The notes beneath the pieces are model-generated. The model was not told where the DNA came from. It saw only the letters and a list, made by a program, of their open reading frames with translations, and made no database searches. This document shows, in pieces, positions 57,255 to 64,000 of a stretch of DNA of 64,000 bases (position 1 is the stretch's first letter; every line of letters begins with the position of its first letter). Both the position numbers and the translations under genes were made by a program. This DNA is from Euborellia annulipes (lineage: Eukaryota; Arthropoda; Insecta; Dermaptera; Anisolabididae): the NCBI GenBank assembly GCA_023213315.1, contig JAKCPI010013993.1:1-64000 (forward strand), in the 5' to 3' direction.

Positions 57255-57539
57255 CACATTGAGTATTTGAAAAGGCGAGCAACTAGATAATAATTGGAAT
57301 CTCTTAATGCTTTGGGAAATTAATTATAATAAAAATTTCAAATAAAAAAAAAAAAATCCGCTCCCACCGACAAAATTGCATTAATCCGTCCCTGACACAC
57401 ATTATCATATATCTATGACAAGTTTATTCTTTAAAAAAAAAATACATTTTATTATTTATTTTTTCCAATGGTGATTTAACCAGACTACAAATAAGTCAGT
57501 AATTTAAATTGTCTTTGTGGCTGGAAGTATTATTAAGGA

Positions 57540-57620
57540 GTCAAAAAAAATACAAGACATTCAGCCAAAATTATTTCGGCAACAATCATTTTGGCTGCAT
57601 ATGTCTTGTATTTTTTTGAC
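57540..57620. repeat. 81-bp hairpin MITE
   Basis: GTCAAAAAAAATACAAGACA at the left is mirrored by ATGTCTTGTATTTTTTTGAC at the right, with AGCCAAAAT and ATTTTGGCT inner arms. The hairpin is almost complete and would fold if transcribed. Confidence 0.65.
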
Positions 57621-57804
57621 TTCTCAGTAATTTAAGGAGAAGATAGAAAGAAAATATGAATAAGGTTTAAAGCTACTAATTTTGTTTAAGAATAAGTTTA
57701 AGAATTAACAAAGCCTTTGAGAGGGTGATACACGGTAGTATAAGAGTAAATATCTAATTAGATTTAGAGTGATAGACTTAATGTTATTTTGTGGCATGAA
57801 CTTT

Positions 57805-57995
57805 AAAAAGTTTCAACAAGACATGTGAGTGTTTTTTATTGGTGAGGCCAAACATGCCATGGCCCCCGGGAATCGAACCCAGGATCTCCGCCTTTCCGGG
57901 GCATAGGCGTGCTATCCATTGCACCAGTCCGAATCGAGGTATTTTGAATACTATTATCTTATTCAAATATATAGATCTCGAAAAATATTTAACTT
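57805..57995. repeat. S3 SINE with head inverted relative to tail
   Basis: AACAAGACATGTGAGTGTTT, then a minus-strand head (GGGAATCGAACCCAGGATCT, ATCCATTGCACCAGTCC), then a plus-strand tail (GAATCGAGGTATTTTGAATA, TTATCTTATTCAAATATATA). Confidence 0.6.
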
Positions 57996-57999
57996 TAAA

Positions 58000-59580
58000 A
58001 AGTTTATTAATAAAATTCAACCCTTTCTATGCATAACCTCCATATTTTGCTTAATTAATTTTTACAAAAATTTAAAAATTTCCATAAAACAAACAAGGGT
58101 TTGCATTTCAATTTGCCAATGAATCCAAACTTCAATTTGAATTTGACATTTCGCCACTGACTGATGCTTGTGTCAGACTTGTGTTTCTAATATCAACCCT
58201 TTTTTAAACCTTATACAGAACTTTGAACTTTTGCTTACTAACAATGGCCTGGGCTCTTATTTAATCAAATGATTAGCTTAACTAGATGTGAAAATACTCG
58301 AAAGTCAAACTACTTCCGATAGTTAATTAACTAGATGTGAAGCAACCGGTCCTTAGTGAGTTTTTAAATTATTTTATACAAAAAAAAAATTAATTTCCAA
58401 GGCTTATTCTTCTTATTAGAAAAAAATTTCTCTTTTCTTATACAAAATTGAATTTTCTTATTCTTTGATTATTTTTAAATTAAACCAAGGAAAGACGGTC
58501 CTTGAGATTCAATTTTAATTCTATCAAAGGAAAATTAATAAAAATGACAGAAGAAAAGAGAGAGAAAATTGAGTAGAGTAAAAAAAAAAAAAAACAATAA
58601 AGAATTCTTATACAAGATGAAATGGAGCCCGAGTCTGTCTCGTTATAAATCAATTGAGCTAATATTTTATAAATATAAACAAAGCTGAATTTAAAATATC
58701 GAGTTGATGCTGTCAACGAACAATTTCTCTCTCTCTTTCTCTCACTATACTGATTGGATGGAATTCAGATGCCGTCATAATAAATAAATAAATACTCTGT
58801 TGTCTGGGTGTTAAGTGAGGTGGTGCTGGGAGGGGGGAGGCTTAAATGAAATTATTATATCTTGTTAATTGACAAGAGGACTAAAAAAATTCAATCTCTT
58901 TAACAGAAATCTATTTCCAAGCAGCAAAAAAATATTTTTTTTGCACTCTGAATGCCTAAGCCCTTTGAGCAAATGACGTAAACTTAGAGAAAATTTATGA
59001 TTATGACTTTTTTAAACAGATATAGTATTCATTTCAAAAGAGAATTGGAATAATAATTTATAATTTTTTTTTTTTTAATGAATGTAATAGTAGTAGTATT
59101 ATTTTAATAAAATAATTAGGGAAAAAAATTAGCGCCCTTTCTCTTAAGTCATAATCTATCTGTCTTAAAAGAAATTGAACAAAGAATATATTTATTTTAA
59201 TTTTGATGCAGAAATGGTTACTTGTCAATAGTGAGGGGTTGGTACCTCATAAAAATTTTATTATTACATTTCAAATGTCGGCTTTTATTACTTTTATGAA
59301 GTTCCAACCCCTCACTAACCACTTCTATAGAAGTATACATCAAAAGGGCGTCATTTGGGGGGGGGGGGGCAGGGGGCATTTGCCCACAATCACAACTTTA
59401 ATTGACAATTAAGAGCTAATTGTTTTTCTTGACACCGCATGGTCCTGAAGATGGAGTCGTTTTGGCTGCGAAACGTTGACCCATAGCGGAATGAGTTAAT
59501 CCAAATAAATTGGCCTGAAAATCATCTCCGGATTTTATTTATTCTTCGTTCTCAATAAAATTCTATATTATTCTAAATAA
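58000..59580. other. AT-rich DNA with a small inverted repeat
   Basis: TAGTGAGGGGTTGGTACCTC (59230) and TTCCAACCCCTCACTAACCA (59302) form an inverted pair about 70 bp apart. A (CT)n tract lies at 58722-58742 and a G-run at 59358. No gene recognised. Confidence 0.45.
59444..59475 (+). ncRNA. Structured motif CTGANGA-stem-GAAACG
   Basis: CTGAAGATGGAGTCG, loop TTTT, GGCTGCGAAACG. The stem is weak (AGTC/GGCT). It is followed by TTGACCCATAGCGGAATGAG and a short unique stretch. No inverted partner was found close by. Confidence 0.35.
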
Positions 59581-59583
59581 AAT

Positions 59584-59660
59584 ATAGCAAAAAAAAAGGT
59601 AAAATTATTTTCAAGGAAGGGAAAAAAAGATTTCGAAAAAATTTTGCTAGAGGAAAAAAA
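59584..59660. repeat. Fragment related to the hAT-like element at 27.8 kb
   Basis: AAAAAAGGTAAAATTATTTT followed by GGAAGGGAAAAAAAGATTTCG repeats the internal unit of the 27827-28245 element. No ends are visible here. Confidence 0.4.
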
Positions 59661-59663
59661 AGA

Positions 59664-60037
59664 TATAATCGATTATTTTTTCCCATAAACGATTATTTTT
59701 TCGTCTATCCGGGCCGATTAATCGATTAATCGGTGTAATCGATTATTTTTCATATCGGTAGGGTTCGAACTAGAATGATGAAGGGAGGTCTCCTATATTT
59801 AAAATGATTGTTGAGTATACGAGAAGGGGAGGCCTCTTCATAAATACAAATAATTTATGTACTGTAACTTTGCAACAATATCATAATGTAATATTTGTTG
59901 TTTTTTTTTGTTATTCATATGTTTCCCTTCGCCCTATAATTGGAAGAAATTCTGTAGAGCGATTGTATGATTCTTAAATAAATAAATAAATAAATAATCG
60001 ATAGTCGATTTTTTTTTTCCATAATCGAACAACCCTA
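59664..60037. mobile_element. hAT-like remnant rich in ATCGATTA words
   Basis: The left part repeats CGATTATTTTTTC and ATTAATCGATTAATCGG. The right end reads ATAATCGAACAACCCTAG, a typical hAT terminus, and TAGGGTTCGAAC occurs at about 59758 in the opposite orientation. A LINE-like tail lies between. Boundaries and target duplication are uncertain. Confidence 0.45.
59875..59998 (+). repeat. Possible LINE 3' end with (AATA)n tail
   Basis: A pyrimidine-rich stretch with TTTCCCTTCGCCC, ATTCTGTAGAGCGATTG and a terminal (AAATA)n microsatellite at about 59978-59998 resembles the 3' UTR and tail of CR1/Jockey-type LINEs. No coding part is left. It sits inside sequence bounded by hAT-like ends. Confidence 0.35.
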
Positions 60038-60827
60038 GTTGAGACTCCAGTCTCGACAGCTTAGCCACTTGCCTCCTCCAGTCATTCTATAAAAACCCTG
60101 AATTTTTTTATTTTATTTTAATAATTAACTCAAGTTACTGATTTTTCAGTCACAACATAAATCTCATTGTTTTTACCCTTAGTTTATAAATAAATTGGAT
60201 AGGCAAAAGAAAAATAGAAATGCTATGAATGTTGGGAGCAAGAAAAAGAAAAAAAAAGCTCGGTCGACTGACTAGTTGTTGCTATCCATGAACCCCCGAT
60301 GGGCATATGAGTATTACAAATTAAAAGAATTACTATTAATATTATTAAGAATTACCGACTCCCTGGGCAGTCACCCTATCAGAAAAATTCCGAGGACTCT
60401 TTGAGAAGAATGAATTTCTTGAAACACGATTAGTATGTGTCAGTGAGTTTTCCTAAGAATTAGAATTGATAAAAGGTCAAAGTGGAAATATATAATATAA
60501 AAGTAAATTATTGGGATTCCGATAATTGACAAGCTAGAAGATTATAGTCTATATGAAAAGTTCTACCAATAAATATATTAGTATATCTATTGAAATAAAT
60601 ATTAATTTCTCAAAAAAAAAAAAAATCATTTAAGGGTTGAGACCCATAAATTTCAAGAAATCAAGCTATATAGCTTATCTAAACAAAGATATTTTTATAG
60701 ACCTATGGATACATCTTCTTTTGTTCCGCACGATATAAAGAAAGTGAACAAAAAGAAAGGTAAAGTAAAGAAAGATTAAGCGAGATTGTGAGTGATGTGG
60801 TGATTTTGTGAGTCGCAATTCTCGAAT

Positions 60828-60945
60828 AGAAGAGAGAGAGAGAGAGAGAGAGTTGTTGAGAGCGATTAGGGCACAATGGACGGATGCGGCATTATCCTAT
60901 TGGCGGCCATCTTGACTGGTCAGCCACGTGACACGCACACACTTG
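60828..60945. promoter_or_regulatory. Promoter-like patch: GAGA tract, CCAAT, YY1-type and E-box motifs
   Basis: An unusually GC-rich patch for this window. It contains a (GA)n tract at 60831-60851, an ATTGG (inverted CCAAT) near 60899, GCGGCCATCTTG (YY1-type) near 60903-60914 and CCACGTGAC (E-box) near 60924. Together these resemble a TATA-less animal promoter. It lies about 15 kb upstream of the FNDC3-like exon on that gene's strand, so it could hold its transcription start. GTGAGT donor-like words occur only on the plus strand here, so orientation is unresolved. Confidence 0.3.
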
Positions 60946-61312
60946 CACAGGTTGTCACAACACAACAACAAACAACCAGAGTGGACTATTATTAAATTGG
61001 CAAAATTCATTTTACTTTTTATAGGCCATGCATGGTCTTTATTAGCAAATAGAATGGCATATCTATTAGTCCCTGGAAAAAAAATTGATTCCGATTATAT
61101 AAAAAAATCGGTGTTACCGGTCGCACAGCACACAATTTTCTCTTACCTTCGGTAATCGAAAGTGGTGTTCTGGGCTTGTCCTACCAGATTTTGTGTCGAA
61201 ATATATTTAATTTACCTTTTGATACCATGGCAACCATTTCTTCTATCTTTCCTATGAAGTTCCAAAGTAAAGTGTGCTTCAGAAGATTTAAAAGGCAAAA
61301 TAAGAATATACA

Positions 61313-61797
61313 GAGTAGGATGGCAGCCAGGAAAGAAATCAGACAAAAAATTCAATCAATTTTTATCTAATTTTATTACGATCGCCGACGTTTCGGACGC
61401 AAATCGCGCCCTTCCTCAGGACCTATGATCAATGAGACAAACATATTTGATAAAAGTTTAACAAGAATTTTTTTAAATACATTTCATTACAAAAACTTAC
61501 AATCGATGGTTAATGAAATACAGATGGACGTATTTTTTTAATTATCCATCTGTATTTCATTAACCATCGATTGTAAGTTTTTGTAATGAAATGTATTTAA
61601 AAAAATTCTTGTTAAACTTTTATCAAATATGTTTGTCTCATTGATCATAGGTCCTGAGGAAGGGCGCGATTTGCGTCCGAAACGTCGGCGATCGTAATAA
61701 AATTAGATAAAAATTGATTGAATTTTTTGTCTGATTTCTTTCCTGGCTGCCATCCTACTCATATCTTCTAATAGTTCAGCCATCATCTCAATATTAT
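61313..61797. mobile_element. Retroelement-like insertion built as a perfect 216-bp-arm hairpin
   Basis: Left arm 61313-61528 and right arm 61545-61760 are complementary over their whole length as far as I can check by eye, with a 16-base loop. A 37-base unique tail follows. The insertion is flanked by the 12-mer TAAGAATATACA at 61301-61312 and 61798-61809, and it splits a family A copy. Each arm carries the motif CTGAGGA-stem-GAAACG (61654-61684 on the plus strand). Variable-length target duplication and inverted arms recall Penelope-like elements; that assignment is inferred. Confidence 0.75.
61654..61684 (+). ncRNA. Structured motif CTGANGA-stem-GAAACG
   Basis: CTGAGGA is followed by a stem GGGCGC/GCGTCC with a 5-base loop and then by GAAACG. 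The fixed words either side of a variable stem match the catalytic-core layout of hammerhead ribozymes (CUGANGA, stem II, GAAA), with one extra base after CUGANGA. Whether it cleaves is unknown; helix III is not convincing. Confidence 0.4.
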
Positions 61798-62147
61798 TAA
61801 GAATATACATTTTAAAAAGCATCTAAACTATAATTGATTTATGAATTTTAGACAAAATCGTTGTAGCGAATTTTTAGAAAATCGAAAAAAACTGAAAAAG
61901 TACATCAGTATGTACTTGTACTTTATGGTCGATATTGTTCAAAAGCTTCGTGTCAGGTCCCATGGAGGTACCTAACTTAAATATGAAATTTCAGTTCTTT
62001 AGATATTTTGTTTACAGACACACACAGAGACAGACCATGTTGCGAAAACTACTTTTTTTGGATTCAGGGGCCCTCAAAACATCTATATCCAACAAAATTT
62101 CGTGATCAAATTTTTGACATGAATCCAATACTTTCTTTCCATTTACG

Positions 62148-62636
62148 TATATGGACCGTTTATTTTGAAAGTGGTGTAGGTCCATTTTCTATTGTTTCGA
62201 GAAAATGAAAGGTTAGCATATCTGTATATGCCCACGGGGCTTGGAGTAGTTGGTAGCGTGCCTACCTTCTATACCGAACGTCGCGGGTTCGGACCCCAGG
62301 CAGTCCGATTATTTTATTTAAGGAATTTGGATACCAAATGGCTTAAATAGAAATGCCTGGACCCCCAATAGATATATTAAACATATACGAATACCGTTAA
62401 AAGTCTTGAAGTTGCCGAAAAGACTGTGTGAATGTGAGTGTGAATTTAAAAAAAAAAAAATATCTGTTTATTAAAAAATCTATTTTCCGACCAATTTTCA
62501 ATTGTACAAAACCTGGAAATTTTTTAAGAAATTTACCACTAGAATAGAAATTTACATTAATTTAAGCATAAATTATGAGGTATCTCATTTTTTTTTAAAT
62601 GGACTTACACCACTTTCAAAATAAACGGTCCATATA
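62148..62636. mobile_element. Inverted-repeat element containing an S2 SINE
   Basis: TATATGGACCGTTTATTTTG and AAAGTGGTGTAGGTCC at the left (62148-62185) are mirrored by GGACTTACACCACTTT and CAAAATAAACGGTCCATATA at the right (62598-62636). TA-rich flanks make the duplication length unclear. The SINE lies at 62231-62461. Confidence 0.7.
62231..62461 (+). repeat. S2 SINE, complete, nested
   Basis: GGGGCTTGGAGTAGTTGGTA, GTCGCGGGTTCGGACCCCAG, TTGGATACCAAATGGCTTAA, AATGCCTGGACCCCCAATAG, GCCGAAAAGACTGTGTGAAT and an A-run. It sits inside the 62148-62636 element. Confidence 0.8.
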
Positions 62637-62647
62637 TTACATATATA

Positions 62648-62867
62648 TGTACCATCTATTGCAATAGTATTGAGAATAAAGCCTGGCAGTTAGGCAGCCC
62701 AAATGGTACACGTTCACTAATATATTAAACAGATAAATTTTTATGGTAATAAAGGCCGATCGCCCAATTACCTGCTTTGAAAAAGATATTTCTTAGACAG
62801 ACCAGCTGCCATTTGGGCTGCCTAACTTCCGGGCTTTATTCTCAATACTATTGCAATAGATGGTACA
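62648..62867. mobile_element. Inverted-repeat element with 59-bp arms
   Basis: Left arm 62648-62706 (TGTACCATCTATTGCAATAG, AGGCAGCCCAAATGG) and right arm 62809-62867 match with only a few differences. The loop of about 100 bases is unremarkable. Confidence 0.75.
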
Positions 62868-63756
62868 ATAGTACATAAGTAAAAGAAAGTAAAACTACTA
62901 CAATTGAAGGTGAAAGGAACGCGGATTATTAAAATAATATAATTAGTTTTATTTACCGTATTTAATCGATGACAAATTTATTTTTTGGAAAAAATTTCTT
63001 AAAATATAAAAAAGTACGCCTTTAGTTAGGCAACCAAACCATCATCTTTAGTTCTAGTTATCCGTAAAGGAAAGGGGTAAATAATATTTTTATATTTTTC
63101 TGCGCATGCGTATTATCTTGAGCGTATAATCAAAAAAATTATTTAACGTGTTGGTCAGTTGGCTTGCCTATCTTCCAGCGTCCAAATCGAATAGATTTAT
63201 GCTCTCCAGAGTACTCAATATTTTTTTCAAGAATTTCTTTGCTAAAAACCGATATGAATATTAAGCTTTCACGCTATAAATATTTATTTATTTTAATTTA
63301 AATTCAGGATTTTTCCGAAAGAGACATAAATATTTGAGACACGTCGCGATCTCTTTAGAATAATATGTTAGATTTCCCTCTCTTTCTCATCTAAAGAGAG
63401 GAGAATCAAAAAGAGATTCCCTGCACGATTCTTTTTATATGTGGGCACCAATTGAGATTCACAAAAAAGACGTCAAAGAAGAAAAAAAGAATATATGCTA
63501 TATATATATATATTCAAAAGAAAAAATTTTATTTCAATTTAGATAAGAAATAAGATAAATAAAAAGAGACTCAGATTTATTTATTTATAATTCCTTTTGT
63601 TCTTGACAGGGTGAATAACCCAAAAAAAAAAAATAATCTCGATTATTTAATAATAACAGCAATAATAATAATGTATATTATAAAGAGAGTAAAAATTATT
63701 TTTGAAATCGGGAGCCATTGGAAGGTAATGCTACACATATTCAAACTATTGTCAGG

Positions 63757-63912
63757 GCCAACACGAGATTTTTTGGGGGAAAAAATATTTTCCCCCCCCC
63801 AAAAAATTTTTTAAAAACAATCTTTTTTTTCTTTTTTTTTTAATTATTCTTTCTTTCCCCCCCCCTCCGCCCGGGGGCCCCCCCCCCCCCCCCCCCCCCT
63901 CTCCCCCCCCTA
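63757..63912. repeat. Homopolymer-rich block (C and T runs)
   Basis: Runs such as CCCCCCCCCCAAAAAATTTT and a C-run of more than 20 near 63871-63899 dominate. This may be a genuine low-complexity tract or poor-quality assembly; the sequence alone cannot tell. Confidence 0.6.
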
Positions 63913-64000
63913 TTTGTAACTGATCCTACATACTCAAAAATGTTATTTAAAATAATAGAATTTCTAATAAAAAGTAAGTCAAAAGATCATTCATAAATAT

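Larger units (their letters stand above)
61101..62894 (+). mobile_element. Family A repeat broken by three nested insertions
   Basis: The hairpin and X-box side occupies 61101-61312, the body resumes at 61798-62147, and the last bases (CATAAGTAAAAGAAAGTAAA) appear at 62871-62892. Between lie the perfect hairpin 61313-61797, the inverted-repeat element 62148-62636 (itself holding an S2 SINE) and the inverted-repeat element 62648-62867. Confidence 0.65.

Noticed and set aside
61654..61684. Calling the CTGANGA motif a proven hammerhead ribozyme
   Set aside because: The extra base after CUGANGA and the lack of a convincing helix III and cleavage site prevent a firm call; kept as a hypothesis.

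Overview
This 64 kb window is AT-rich (roughly 70 percent by eye) metazoan nuclear DNA with very low gene density. I see no rRNA, no functional tRNA gene, no CRISPR array and no operon-like gene order. Spliceosomal signals, tRNA-headed SINEs, LINE remnants and several classes of DNA transposon make it animal. The style of the repeats and the one exon suggest an arthropod, but the species cannot be named from the sequence.

The only host gene piece I can support is one GC-rich exon on the minus strand (45219-45660). It has a consensus acceptor, a start codon in good context, an Ala/Thr/Gly/Gln/Pro-rich leader and, just before a consensus donor, a short motif (LVQ..VNPG...SFR.GD) that I recognise as the N-terminus of the FNDC3 (fibronectin type III domain containing 3) family. 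The rest of that gene would lie at lower coordinates on the minus strand. No further exon could be recognised, so the window is probably mostly intron and upstream sequence of an FNDC3-like gene with introns of tens of kb.

Everything else is a mosaic of repeats. Family A is a consensus of about 0.75-0.85 kb, beginning with a hairpin (AAAATCTGGTGTGAC...), carrying a perfect RFX-type X-box (GTTACCATGGCAAC) and ending GGTAAGAGAAAGTAAAAA; there are about 15 full or partial copies. Three SINE groups (S1, S2, S3) have tRNA-like heads and different tails. A second set is made of inverted or direct repeats that carry a conserved structured motif CTGANGA-stem-GAAACG, reminiscent of the hammerhead ribozyme core of Penelope-like elements. 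There are also palindromic MITEs, hAT elements with 8-bp target duplications, a Harbinger-type element with TAA duplication, TA-duplicating elements (one with a transposase relic) and three LINE relics.

Layout. 1-9 kb: AT-rich DNA with palindromes and SINE pieces. 9-22 kb: family A copies, two nested inverted-repeat elements and a LINE endonuclease relic. 22-34 kb: hAT elements, S3 SINEs and reversed family A copies. 34-42 kb: family A, a tandem array split by a TA element, and a Harbinger element. 42-46 kb: an inverted repeat, then the FNDC3-like exon, with a rearranged family A copy about 250 bp upstream of its acceptor. 46-60 kb: AT-rich intronic DNA, SINEs, a LINE 3' end and small MITEs. 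60-64 kb: a promoter-like patch and the most elaborate nest, a family A copy broken by a 216-bp-arm perfect hairpin and two further inverted-repeat elements, one holding a SINE.
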